Both the position numbers and the translations under genes were made by a program. A DNA stretch of 64,000 nt from Helianthus annuus (taxonomy: Eukaryota > Streptophyta > Magnoliopsida > Asterales > Asteraceae): NCBI RefSeq assembly GCF_002127325.2, contig NC_035434.2:74475262-74539261 (forward strand). Direction: 5' to 3'. Positions 24,276-35,004 of the stretch are shown here, one piece after another; position 1 is the first letter of the stretch; each line of letters starts with the position of its first letter. Under the pieces are notes generated by a model. The model did not search any database and was not told where the DNA came from. It saw only the letters and a program-made list of their open reading frames with translations.

Positions 24276-25988
24276 TCAGTTACAGAAAATCATGCAAGTC
24301 AGTTACAGTATTACCCAGAAAACACTAATAGCCGTCAACAACCATCATCGATCATCACCTTTCTCATTGACTAAAACAATCATCAAGCCAATCAAATCAC
24401 ATAATCATGACCACCTACTCTATAATGACATATTCACATGAAACACACATGATTGGACCGATTTTAAGGTGGTTTGCTTACAATCATTTAGCCGGCAATT
24501 ATCACTATGTTATCCACATCTATTCTGACAAATACATATAAGTATATTATGGGGAAATGTTGTAGACAATGCCATTGGACCAAAATACAAACTAGCCGAC
24601 AATTTAAGATATCAATCCATACCACATCAATAACTTCACATAAAAATTACCAAAACAATCTTTAAACAATTAAACAATAGCCGATGTTAATTATATGCGC
24701 CGCCCACCATCCCTCACCGCCGGATGTTATTGGACCGATAATATGCCACCAATCACCAACAATATCATCATACAAATTGACATCAATATTTACAAAGAAC
24801 TTTATGATCATAATTCATAACAACACATATATCTTTTTGTGAATAAAAACTAACCGGAAGTTAAGAGGACCCGATGAAAGGCTTCGAGTGTGAGGGGTTC
24901 CTATTGCCGTCGCACAACTACAGGGAGAGATCTAGGGTTTGCCGATTAAAACATTAACGTAAAGGCTGTGAACACAATATATAACAAGTAGCTACTGGGC
25001 CGAAGCCCATTTGGTTTTCGTTGGACATCTGGTGGACGAAATCACTTATTGATTTCGTGGAGTGTGTTTTCGGCAAGAGTGTTTTCGTGTGGGGTGCATG
25101 TTTTAGCTGTACCATAGTAACATAATACCAACATGTACTGATAACCTACACACGTATAATACACACCATACATAAACACAAAGCAACACTTGCATAACAT
25201 GACAATCACAATACAACTCAATGCGTACAATAGTGAAACAAACCGGTCGTGTAAACAAACGGACAAACAATTAACGTGTAATAAGTGCGAAGATAGAAAT
25301 CGTGGAAATTCGAGTTGTCACATTATCCCCAACTTAGAAGAAATTTCGTCCCGAAATTTGGTACGCATTCACTGAGGGAGCTAGGTTGTATCGTTCACTG
25401 GTTTTCCTGGGGTGTCACAGGTAACTTCTGTACACTTTAATTATTATTTAATGACTGCAATTATGTGCTTAAATGTCAACATTGACTAATTAGATGCTAA
25501 GCAAGTGAATTCATGCACGTTGTATACTACAAAATATTGCTTCATGCAATCGAGAACGCTGCGTCAGAAATATTAGTAAACTCACCGGTAAGACACACTG
25601 TGTCAACGGAACTGCAGAAAGCAGTCAGACATTAGAATTGAGGCATAGGCCTAGGTCCTACGACAAAGGTACATTAAAACCCAAGAGTACATATCAGGGT
25701 TTAATTTATGGTCGTTACAAAAGCTAAAACACGCACTAAAAGGCACCCGAAACACACTTTAAGTGCAGAACTAATTACGACAAAACTGCGAAACGAACGT
25801 TGGTGGCCGCCCGGATAATATTTAATCCCACAAATATTCTGTTATGATTAAAATTTTATTTTAATCAGGTTCGTGTTGAAAAATAAATTAAAACGCTTAA
25901 AAACGTTATTTTTCAAGTTTAAGCGCGTACCGTGAGTTCCTACGCGACACAGTGCTTACACTGCAAAACGCAGACAGCGCAGAAAACC

Positions 25989-26098
25989 CAGGAATATGCC
26001 AGGAATATGCCAGGAATATGCCAGGAATATACCAGGAATATACTAGGAATATACCAGGAATATGCCAGGAATATACCAGGAATATGCTAGGAATATGC
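25989..26098. repeat. 11-bp tandem array upstream of a TATA box
   Basis: Ten consecutive copies of CAGGAATATGC with variants at positions 1 and 10 (T/C, A/G). CTATAAATA follows at 26111-26119. The core GGAATATGCC is near-palindromic. Confidence 0.9.
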
Positions 26099-26110
26099 TA
26101 TATGGAAGGT

Positions 26111-26119
26111 CTATAAATA
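26111..26119 (+). promoter_or_regulatory. TATA box of solo LTR A
   Basis: CTATAAATA followed about 30 bp later by a pyrimidine-rich, CT-repeat leader (26155-26185). A typical plant LTR promoter; initiation is predicted near 26,145. Confidence 0.6.
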
Positions 26120-27783
26120 CCACCATTCCATCACTCCATCTTCCTCATCACCACACTTCCACTCTCTCCCTCTCTCTCTCTAGAAAAGCTACGGCCAAAC
26201 ACCCCCTCTCAATCCATCAATTTTTTGGTTTTGATCACCACATTCCAAGTCCATACAAGTATCAAGAATCCCGTATAAGGAGGCTTGGTGCAAACGGAAA
26301 GCGAAAGACCTCATTCTCTTGCTTTTATCCACCCTATTTGCGTCTAGATTCTTCCCTAGCCTCGAGCTAGTGGTATGTTGCTTAAATCACATTCTTGAAC
26401 TATTTTGAAGTGGTTAATATGATATGTAACGGTTAAAACTCGAAATCTTACAAATTGATGCATTAAAGTCTACTAAAAACACTAATAATGATGGTTAAAA
26501 GCTCATATGTTGTGTAAATGTTGTAGTAATTGATTTGTGTGGTTATTTGGACCCGATCTATGTTGTGGTAGCTCGGATCATCATTTAACCCGGGTTGGTC
26601 ATGATCATGGATCATGACATAAGGATGTTTTGAAAGAAACAAGGGTTAAAGGGTGAAACTCTACTACACATGAATCATGAACTTGTGTAAAAAGGAATTT
26701 TTCTTGTAAAATGAAGTTCTAAACTAATAGATCTAAAGATCTACAAGTGGTATTTTCGAAAGACCAACTGTAAGATGAAACCATGTTTTAAAACCGAATC
26801 TTTCATGAACTAGAGGTGTTTTTGTGAAAAAACAAGTGTGTGGACACTTGTGTAACAAAAGTTTTAACAAAGAAATAATTTTCATAAAAACCGACTAGAA
26901 GTTGTGAAACTTCATATTCTTTAAAAATAAGGTTTTTAAGAAATTAAACTTATTTATAAAGATAACAAGACTTACTAAATGTGCTAGTAAATTACTACAC
27001 ATTTTTGTAAATATTCAAGTTCATGAAATGGGGAAAATTAGTGATTGTTGTTGATGATTATTGTTGATAATTGTTGTTGATGATTGTTGAAGATTTAAAA
27101 GAAAATAAACACATGTTTTGAAAACATGGGAAACCTCCATTTTTAGGGGAAACTTTGTCAAAATTTTTATAAATTTTGACACTTAGAAAAAAAATATAAG
27201 TTTTTGAAGAACTTATTCCCTAAAAATGTATTTAAGAGTATTACCAAGGTTTCCCTAATTTTTGGTGATAAGAAATGAGGATTTCTTCAAAAATAAAAAT
27301 GGATATAAGTATGTATATTTTTGAGAGAAAAATATATATTATTTTATCACCAACTTTTGTGCTAAGTGGATATAGTATGTGTTATACGTGCTAGCGTATT
27401 AAGACTTAAAAATACACATACATCATACAAGATACATAATTCGGGTGCAAAGTGCAAAACACAAGATACTTATATTAATTTTAGAGAAAATAATATAAGT
27501 AAGATACTTAGTTAAAAATATAAAATATTTTTAACACAAGAATATGTACACAAAAGAGAGTGACTGTACTTGTGCGATGCAAGTCTAGTGACTAACGTTA
27601 AGAAAACGCGTATAGGTTACAACGTTAATTAAGCAAATCCGGTGAAGTTTACGACGCACAGGAACGCAAAGTTGTGAGTTCATGCTCCCCCTTTTCTCTT
27701 AACTGTTTTCAGTTTTATAACTTCGGGGGTGAAATACATGTTACAAATATTTTTATGTTTAACAAATGGTATGATCATAAAAA

Positions 27784-27925
27784 GCACACTTGGTGAGAAC
27801 GAGTACCAAGTGTGTAGCGATATAAGAATACAAGAAACACACTTGGTGAGAAACGAGTACCAAGTGTGATGTGATATAAGAATACGGGAAGCGCGCTTGG
27901 TGAGAAACGAGTACCAAGTAGGATG
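27784..27925. repeat. array of three hairpins in solo LTR A
   Basis: Copy 1 (27784-27813) has arms CACACTTGGT and ACCAAGTGTG around a 10-nt loop. Copy 2 (27838-27868) has the same arms with an 11-nt loop. Copy 3 (27892-27925) is diverged. Spacers contain a shared GATATAAGAATAC. A more distant fourth version (CTCGGTGAGGGCGAGTATCGAG) lies near 28045. Confidence 0.85.
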
Positions 27926-28230
27926 CGCTATGAAAAATGATGCGAGGAATCGTGTCACGAATAGGGTACAGAAGCACCATTAATCAACAATATACCTAGA
28001 CCGCAGAACAAAAGGTTAGATCTAACGGGTGCCGGGCAGCCACACTCTCGGTGAGGGCGAGTATCGAGTAGTGCTTTTGTGTCTCAGAATATACCAATTA
28101 AATGCCTAAGGTTTGGTGACTTCCTATGTCGTGTCACATGTTAATGGCTTTGCAACCCATTAACAATCCTGATACTTACAGGAATACTTTATTTACATAA
28201 AATTCATACCATACTAAAATTTGATGAATA

Positions 28231-28331
28231 CTTGAGTACGTGGGGTACTCAAGAAAAGCTTGAATTATACTTGAGTACATGGGGTACTCAAGAAGAATTT
28301 GAATTATACATGAGTACGTGGTGTACACATG
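28231..28331. repeat. second hairpin array in solo LTR A
   Basis: Three copies at 28231-28253, 28270-28292 and 28309-28331. The first two have arms CTTGAGTAC and GTACTCAAG around a 5-nt loop. In the third, the outer arms have changed together to CATG/CATG, so pairing is kept. Confidence 0.85.
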
Positions 28332-28717
28332 AAACTGGATTTATATATATGAAAACTTGATTAATTCACAAACTATGTTTTTATACAAAGTATACAAACG
28401 TGAAATACAAAACTGCATGAATTCACACCAACATTATGTTGACGTTTTTCCAAAACTCACATGTATTTCAGGTAACTAGGATGGATGTGCGCGTGGTCTT
28501 ACTTATGCTCGTGGATGTCGCTTATGTTTGTCTTTAAATAAAGTGTAAACGTTTTAAGACAATGTTAATTCGCGATGTAAACGCTAACTTATGATTTCAA
28601 ATTATGGTATTTGAAGTTATTTTCATGAGCATGTAGTATGTTTACCTTTCGTATGCAATGAGAACCTTTCATGATCACACCTCGTGCTTCCGGCGCAGAA
28701 AGGGGTGTGACACTAGG

Positions 28718-29137
28718 ACCAGCTTCAAGGTAAGATGTGGCTGAACGTGAGCTGCTAAAAGGAAGAGATGGAGGGCCAGGTGATAATGAGGGTTCAAACT
28801 CCTCATAATTTAGTCATATTCTCACCCTTTTTTCCCTTTCTAAGCTCACATGCTACTTGAGAAGAAATCTCAGTTGTAAGAAATTTCTAGCTAGTCACTC
28901 GGGTGTTAGATCTATGCGTTCCGGTGTATGCATTACATCGATTTAAGTAGGTGCAACCCCTGACCGAGATGGGTTTGTGTTTGAAAAGAAGTAAACTCCG
29001 GGAACATATCCCGGTGGAGTACTTCCGGGAGTAGAAAGAGGTGTAGATAAGACCGGTGAGATCCGACCCGAATTTGGTGTTAAATCGGTGTTGTTAGGCA
29101 CTTGATTTACCTGACCGAGAGACTCGCTTTCAGACAT
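28718..29137 (-). pseudogene. Tat gag remnant, N-terminal part
   Basis: A minus-strand frame starting at 29137 reads MSESESLGQVNQVPN and a Ser/Pro/Thr-rich stretch (STPLSTPGSTPPGYVPG) to 28943, then continues with breaks to the solo LTR A junction at 28717. It lies just inside the 5' LTR, as expected for the gag start. Confidence 0.6.
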
Positions 29138-29197
29138 GATGTAAAGAGAAAATGGAGCTACACAACTGGTCTTTAAGATAAAGTAAGCGGCGTAGCC

Positions 29198-29215
29198 CCA
29201 CGGTGGGTGCCAACT
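29198..29215 (-). other. Tat primer-binding site
   Basis: On the minus strand, directly after the 5' LTR, the sequence reads TTGGCACCCACCGTGGGG after one or two spacer bases. This fits the tRNA-primed start used by Tat elements; the exact tRNA was not checked. Confidence 0.6.
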
Positions 29216-29850
29216 TGTTGATGCAACAAATAATAGACCAAGGTCTGTAGCGATATCTCTGGGGTAAAAGGGTTCAGGGGTTCGATTAGCCTAACGCAGG
29301 TCGTGGGGTCCCCCCACGTTTGCAAGACGTGGAGAGAGATTCATTAGTATTGTTTTTATCTTCCTTAGATCTTGAGCTGATTAGACATCAGCCTAGAAAG
29401 CAATCGTTGGAGAAGATGAATTATTTAGTGTGAAGAAGAGAAGCAAGCATGAAGCTAGTTCTCAAGAGGGAGAAGGAGAATCAGAGAATTAGAGTGACAT
29501 CTGCTGATCCTGGAGTGAATGGCATGGTGGAATGGCCTGCATTTTATAGGGGATGGTGTTTCTCAAAGGAGAAACCGTGACTAGTGAATTCTCTGCTTGC
29601 AGTGAGGGGTTTGCCCATTTTGGGGGTTGAAGGGTTTGGACATGCGGACAAAAGGGTGTGCTCTCCCACATGTTCTGGTTGCGACTGGGCAGAAGGTTTC
29701 ACACGTTAAGTGTTGATGTGACCGGACACTGTGCTTGTCCTTTTTACTGTTCATGACCGTTGGACCATTTCCGAACCTTTTAACCTTTTAACCTTTTAAG
29801 CTGTTGTGTCTCTAATTAGTTTATTAAGGTTTGAGCTACCCCCGTCATCA
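29216..29850 (-). repeat. Tat element 5' LTR
   Basis: Partner of 14337-14971, the same 635-bp length. Followed by the GTAAT target duplication at 29851-29855. Confidence 0.92.
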
Positions 29851-29913
29851 GTAATTGACCTTTTTTGAGTAAATCCTAACCACACCAAGCAACAGATGCC
29901 TGGACAACCGCAG

Positions 29914-30184
29914 TGCAATAGGCATCTCGGGAAATAGGATTACCCTGCCAGAGACTTTCGATCTAGATGATTTTGAGCTGCCCGACATTAATCTGCATGG
30001 GTTAGTTTGTCAATATCTATCTTTTCAGGGGCCACTTTGTCACTAATTTGTACTGATGTTTGCTTGTTGATATAATTATTTTGCAGTAATTATGTTGATC
30101 AACACATCAGTTCAAAGGACCAGATCACACTTCAAGATACTATGGAGGGCGTTGTTTATACTACATCTAAATTTGGACTTGACG
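29914..30184 (+). pseudogene. cohesin alpha-kleisin (SYN/RAD21-like) exon pair
   Basis: Exon 29914-30000 reads RITLPETFDLDDFELPD and exon 30087-30184 (acceptor TTTGCAG, donor GACG|GTTGG) reads NYVDQHISSKDQITLQDTME followed by GVVYTTSKFGLD. This is the conserved block after the N-terminal domain of plant SYN/RAD21 kleisins, which close the cohesin ring. The SMC3-binding N-terminus, separase sites and SMC1-binding C-terminus are absent. The next family exon (ERFGDGD-type) is not present downstream. The Tat element separates this piece from the H+-ATPase and SLAH fragments, but before that insertion they lay within about 1 kb. Confidence 0.8.
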
Positions 30185-30633
30185 GTTGGTATCTATCGAC
30201 TTAGTTAGTAAACTAGATTAATGACACATTCCCTAAAAAAATAGTTCTGTTAATTTTTTTTCAATATTTAAGTATGCATAAAAACACATTTTAGGAATAT
30301 AAATCTTTTCTTCTTCATTTTTAGGAATGTTTAACTATAGCTTTGCTTATGGCCGTATACATAGTGCAACTCACCTGATGGTTGCAAGCTTCGCTCATGT
30401 GCAAGGATTTTTTTTCCTTAAACTGTTTATACATGTCTTAATTCCAGTAATACAATAGAGCTTTGAATATTTACGGCTTAGGAGGTATACATTAAAATTC
30501 AATTTTGAGAATCCCTTTGACGTGTTTCCTGTTTACCTAAATTTTTTCATTTGACCCATTTGATATAACACGCTGAATTGATCTATTCATATGTAAGGGC
30601 TACATATATTGATTACCAATTTCAAGTTTTCAG

Positions 30634-30894
30634 GTGTAAATTTCAAAATTTTGAAAAAAGTTGACCCGATCTCTGGTGTGGATAAATATGATAATGACAT
30701 GACCGTTGTAAGTTGCGAAACCAATATGGTGTTACTGCAACCTCGACGATTACCCAACTCAACCATTGTGCAACCTCTAATTCATCTTCTTAACCACATT
30801 CTTTGTAAAATACCACCGCCTAAACCAGGATATCTTGCGTCAACCATTATTGAAGATGATTCCATGGCTATCTTTGGCCAACTCGGTAACCCAG
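30634..30894 (+). pseudogene. unidentified exon-like fragment
   Basis: An 87-codon open segment bounded by TTTTCAG (ending 30633) and a consensus donor CCAG|GTGAGT. It reads VNFKILKKVDPISGVDKYDN and, further on, IPPPKPGYLASTIIEDDSMA then FGQLGNPG. I do not recognise the protein. Clean borders and an open frame suggest a real exon from another gene, captured with the SYN exons. Confidence 0.4.
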
Positions 30895-30987
30895 GTGAGT
30901 TATGCGAAACTTTCGTAATACTCCCACAAGCCTTTTAACCTTCACCCTCTCGACTTGGTGATATATTCATGCCTGGTATTATCGACT

Positions 30988-31014
30988 CCGCCGCAACGCG
31001 CGGGTCTCCCACTA
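30988..31014 (+). mobile_element. Helitron-like 3' terminus, plus strand
   Basis: CCGCCGCAACGCGCGGG followed after about 8 bases by CACTA and then TATATT. It resembles the minus-strand terminus at 9195-9225 and the general plant Helitron 3' end, except that the final CTRR reads CTAT. The 5' end was not found. If real, the element carries the SYN fragments and possibly those at 11.3-13.4 kb. Confidence 0.4.
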
Positions 31015-31250
31015 TATATTAATAAATGAGATGATGTGGGCTATGTGTCCTTGAATGGTGAAGCCATTTTGATGATGTGGCAACCATTGGTTTAGTGGAC
31101 TTTCATTTTGGGGGGGGGGGAATTTGTGTAATTAACTCTAAACGAAGGAGATTTCACATACACAAACCAACATATATGGTTGGACGCGGGATCCGGCTAT
31201 TATTGGGTCGGACAATTTGGTCTCACATAATAACCCATTAACAATATGGG

Positions 31251-31383
31251 TACTATATAAGGTTTCTCTCAATTACACAACCCACAAAAAATCTAACCTA
31301 AACCTTCTTTCTCTCTATTCTCTCTCTCTACCTACCGACTTCGATCTTCATATTGAATCAAGAATCTTTCAAAGAAATCTCAG
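31251..31383 (+). promoter_or_regulatory. promoter and leader of the B3-type gene
   Basis: TACTATATAAGG at 31251-31262, then a CT-rich leader (CTTTCTCTCTATTCTCTCTC) ending CTCAG|GTAAAA at 31383/31384, a good donor for a 5' UTR intron. A short frame from ATG 31717 to a donor at 31758 could be an extra leader exon, but it does not join in frame to the B3 exon. Confidence 0.5.
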
Positions 31384-32180
31384 GTAAAACTACATAATCA
31401 AGGTTAAATACTGTTTATTTAAGTTGTTCGATCATCATTTTAGTCACCAAAAATTTAAATTTTGTTGTTGATTTCCGTCTCCGCATATGCTTATGTTTGT
31501 TGTTTTGCTATTTTTTTTTGTAGATCATTACACATATTCACAAGGTATGTAAAGTATTTTACATTGTTATTTGTTGTAAGTGTTTAATCGCAATTTTTAC
31601 ATTATCCGATTTGAATCTTATTAGTGGATTATTTGTTCTTGATGTATTTATTGATTGAACTTGTTACTGATTCTTTTGTTTTGGTTTTTCTTTTTTCATG
31701 AAAAACCCTAAATTTTATGCCACTGTCGGACTATGAATCTTGGTCGAACATGTCAAAGGTAATTTGGTATTTTGATTGATTTTTTTCCTAATTTTTTTAC
31801 CTTATAATGTTATGTTTCATCATTTATGCTCTGTTATTTTTCATTTTCTTTTTTTTTTTTGTAATAGATTTGTTTTGTATTAAGCCTCAATCCATTAAAG
31901 ATTATGCATTTTTTTCGTGTCCGATGTGTTTTGATTGTGCTCATGAAGATTTACAGTGTTCTGATAATTTTTCATCCGGTATAATGTTTTGTCTTCGGAA
32001 TATTGATTTTGTTTATAAAAATAAATAGTTTTTATTTTTTTAAACCGTTCCTTTTTATTTTTGGATTTGGAAGTTTCTCCATTGACTACATTATCTTTTA
32101 AAGCTTATTGAGGAATATTGATTGCTTTTCTGTAAATACTTTACCGTTTTTTTTAAAAACTTCATATATATTTTTCAGAT

Positions 32181-34831
32181 ATGGATCCCTTGCACAACAG
32201 TCCTTCATTTTTAAAGCTTATTGATGAAGATGACCCGATATTTTTGGTACGTTTATGTGTATTCTAATTACTAATCATATTTTAAGTAAACTGATATTTG
32301 TGTTTTTTTTATTTTGTTTTAAACTCATAGCAAATACCTAATGACTTTGCTTCAATGATTTGGGGAGACCAACCACCTTAGAAAGATTCAGTTAAGATTG
32401 TTGATGGGGAGAAGTTATGGTTTGTAAGAGTGAAAAAAACTGATGTGGGCCCTGTTCTTGCTGATGGCTTCACCAAAGTTGTACGGGATAGTTGTATAAG
32501 AAAAGATGACTACCTTATGTTTCAATCATATGGAGCATCATCATTATTTCTAATGGTGTTTAAATCATTTGTTCATAAAAACTGCTTTATATCCAAAGTA
32601 CACCTCACGAAGACGTTATTGCAAGTAGTATCTTATACAATCATTATGATAAATAATGTTTTTTTTCTGTATATTGGTTTTTAAATTAATTTTTGTTTTT
32701 AATTATCACTGTCTATGCAGGTCATGGCTTATGAATTTTGGAGGCAATTTTATGGGAAAAATTTCAAAGGTGGTCAATCAACTCTTTATTTAGGAGATAG
32801 ATTTTGGAACGTTAAGATGGACGAATTAACTGACAGCTGTGTTTTTACTCATGGATGTTCTGAGATGGTAAATGATCTCGCCTTAGACAGGCGATCTACC
32901 TTTGTCTTTTCAATGGTTGGAAATAAAGTTTTCGAGCTTTCAGTGTTTAATCATCAAACCGGTACTCAAATTCAGAACAACAGGGTTGAGTTAGTTGTTT
33001 TGGATGACTCGATCTATGGTGATGATGGTGATTATTTGAAAATTGCGGTTAGAATTATACGTCTTCACTATTATTTAGTTATTAACGCGAGCTTTCAAGT
33101 AGATCTTGAATTTAACACATTGTTATTTATGATTTTTTTTGTAGTCCGAACATAAGGAGAAGTGTATTACTGCTGTAACTGACTTTCAGGAAGGTGTTGT
33201 TGTGGAATGTGAAGACGACAAATTTCAGTTGGCAACTTTTGAGTCTGTTTTCAATGTAAATTCCTATATTTTAATCTAATTTATTAAAACTTATCAAAAA
33301 TATATTTGTTGTGTATTTATAAATTTTATTTGTCTAATGTTAATTGTGTAGGATATTGATGATTCGAAGTTTGATAAGTTTTTCTCATCTTTACTTGAAA
33401 TGGAAGACCTTAAGAAGAAGGTAATTTTTTGTCAATTTTTCTTTCCTTACTTTATTAAATTTAATCATTATTTGTACTATATTGTTAAACAATTTTTTCC
33501 CTTATACGTAGTTCAAAGATGATTTGGATACAAAAACTGAACCGCAAGGCAAAGCAAGTGATGTTTGTGATGAAAATTTAACTTTAGGTTTGTGTTCATT
33601 TACTAAATTATAGGAGTTTGTGATTAAGTGAATTATTTTACCTTTATTTTGTCATTTTCAAAGGTTAATGTTCTATGTTTCATAGGATGATCCGAAGGGG
33701 AAAACAATTGTTGATGTTGATGAAAATCTAACGTTAAAGGTTTTGTTCACTTACTTAATTATATTTTTATGAATTTAAGTGGATTACTTAACATTTTTTT
33801 ATATATATGTTTACCTTTTTCAGGAGAAAAGCAAGTTTGAAACAGATCTGGACAAATTTTTGATACCGAAGAATAAGTCCCATGTATATCTACTTACTTA
33901 AGTATTATATAATACAATTTATTAATTCATTTTATATTAATATTTTTATTCCTTTTTGTTATTTAGGTTGATCCTACAGGAAAAACAAATGTTCTTTTTT
34001 CTGAACCGAGTCTGCCTTCCATAGTTGTTTCTGATGTGAGTTTTCCTTATTTGATATGTTTTCCAATAATGGTAGTTACTTATGTATTTATTTACCTGTT
34101 TAGACCATTCCGAAATATACAGTTGATGTTGGTCAAAGTGTTTTGCCGAGAAAGAGGAAGGTATACTATCATATATAACTTTTTTACTTTTAATGTTGTA
34201 TCTTATAAAAACAACTAATTATTATTTATTTGAACTTATTAGGCCACTCGGAAATGTAAAACAGTTATGTTGGTGTCCGATGAGTCTCTTATCGCTCATC
34301 GTACACGTTCAAAGTTTAGAAACAAAAATGAACCTGTTGTTGTTGATAACATCACGGCTGCTGAAACCGCATCTGTTAGTCGTAAACGTTCTACATTTAA
34401 AAGGTCGAAAACGGTTTCAATCATTGACTTCACTAAAGTCGCAGAAAACAGAATGGTATGTGTTTTCATATTATTATAATTTATATATTTTATTCAAGTA
34501 ATAAGGATATGTTATATATTACTTTGACAATTATTTGTTTTGTGTCTTTCAGCGTTTACCGTATGCTGTTTCTGAGGATTTGTCTCTTTCTATTCACAAC
34601 CTCCGTGATGTTTCGCTCCCAAACCTTAGATGTGAAGTAACAAACATGAAGACTATAGCGGAAAAGAATGGAAATGGTTACAGGTATGGTTTTTCCAAGT
34701 GGTCGGCTTTCTTGAAATCAAATCAAATCCACATCGGCGCTACTCTTTTCTTTAAATATGTCAAGTCTTCGCAGCTTTTGATTTTGACCAAAGTTGTTCA
34801 CAAGACGACAAAGAAAAGAGGCCGTGCGTGA
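32181..34831 (+). pseudogene. B3-domain (REM-type) DNA-binding protein gene, probably broken
   Basis: Exons with GT-AG borders: 32181-32246, 32331-32597, 32721-33047, 33145-33255, 33352-33420, 33512-33587, 33686-33739, 33824-33883, 33967-34035, 34104-34160, 34243-34455, 34553-34831. All are multiples of three except 33512-33587. B3 domain 1 spans exons 1-2 (FLKLIDEDDPIFLQIPNDFA, VRDSCIRKDDYLMFQ). A B3-like second region is in exon 3 and a third in the last exon (HIGATLFFKYV). The middle exons are acidic or basic linkers with RKRK-type nuclear signals. TAG at 32379-32381 stops domain 1. The protein would otherwise be about 520 residues, a nuclear DNA-binding factor. Either a recent pseudogene or a sequencing error at one base. 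Confidence 0.68.
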
Positions 34832-35004
34832 CTGTTTGCATTTGTGGTTGTTAGTAGGTTTTGTATATGTTTTGGTGATGTGTTGGTTATTAGTTAATAG
34901 TGGTTGACAATTGTTTGCATATTTTGTGATTGGTCTTAGTATGGTCCAAGTCTGATGTTAGTTATGTTGTTGTTTGGACAATTAGTACTTAAACACGTCT
35001 CTTT

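Larger units (their letters stand above)
23079..25419 (-). mobile_element. solo LTR B, Tekay family
   Basis: Begins TGTCACACCCCC and ends GGGGTGTCACA, flanked by GGTAA (23074-23078, 25420-25424). The outer parts closely match the LTR of the Tekay element at 41844 (AAAATCCACCTG, GGGAGCGTGACTGACCAGGA). The centre differs: it holds a TTTCGTC/GGCGAAA array. Its right boundary lies about 97 bp beyond the position equivalent to the Tekay LTR end at 44320. No internal region, so it is solo. Confidence 0.88.
23053..28712 (+). mobile_element. solo LTR A (about 3.3 kb once the inner insertion is removed)
   Basis: Begins TGTGACAACTGG and ends GGGGTGTGACA, with the target duplication CTAGG on both sides (23048-23052, 28713-28717). 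No PBS, PPT or coding region lies between the ends, so it is a solo LTR. It interrupts Tat gag and is itself interrupted at 23079-25419. A promoter-like block includes an 11-bp tandem array (25989-26098) followed by CTATAAATA at 26111. Its start resembles the old LTR at 35005, suggesting related families. Confidence 0.85.
14337..29850 (-). mobile_element. Tat/Retand-lineage Ty3-gypsy retrotransposon with nested solo LTRs
   Basis: Two 635-bp LTRs (14337-14971, 29216-29850) start TGTTGATGCAAC and end CGTCATCA. The pair is bounded by the 5-bp target duplication GTAAT (14332-14336, 29851-29855). Coding remnants read on the minus strand, so the 5' LTR is the right one. A primer-binding-like TTGGCACCCACCGTGGGG abuts it on the minus strand, and a CTTAGGGGGC polypurine tract abuts the left LTR. 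The RT phrase NKARPKDCYPLPEID marks the Tat branch. gag is split by solo LTRs at 23053-28712, and all reading frames are broken, so the element is dead. Without the insertions it would be about 9.8 kb. Confidence 0.9.

Noticed and set aside
27680..27980. Minus-strand frame with a repeated SYLVLVSHQ-like peptide
   Set aside because: The peptide repeat is the translation of the hairpin array at 27784-27925.
31807..32028. 73-codon plus-strand frame in the leader of the B3 gene
   Set aside because: T-rich intron-like sequence; it does not join in frame to the first B3 exon.
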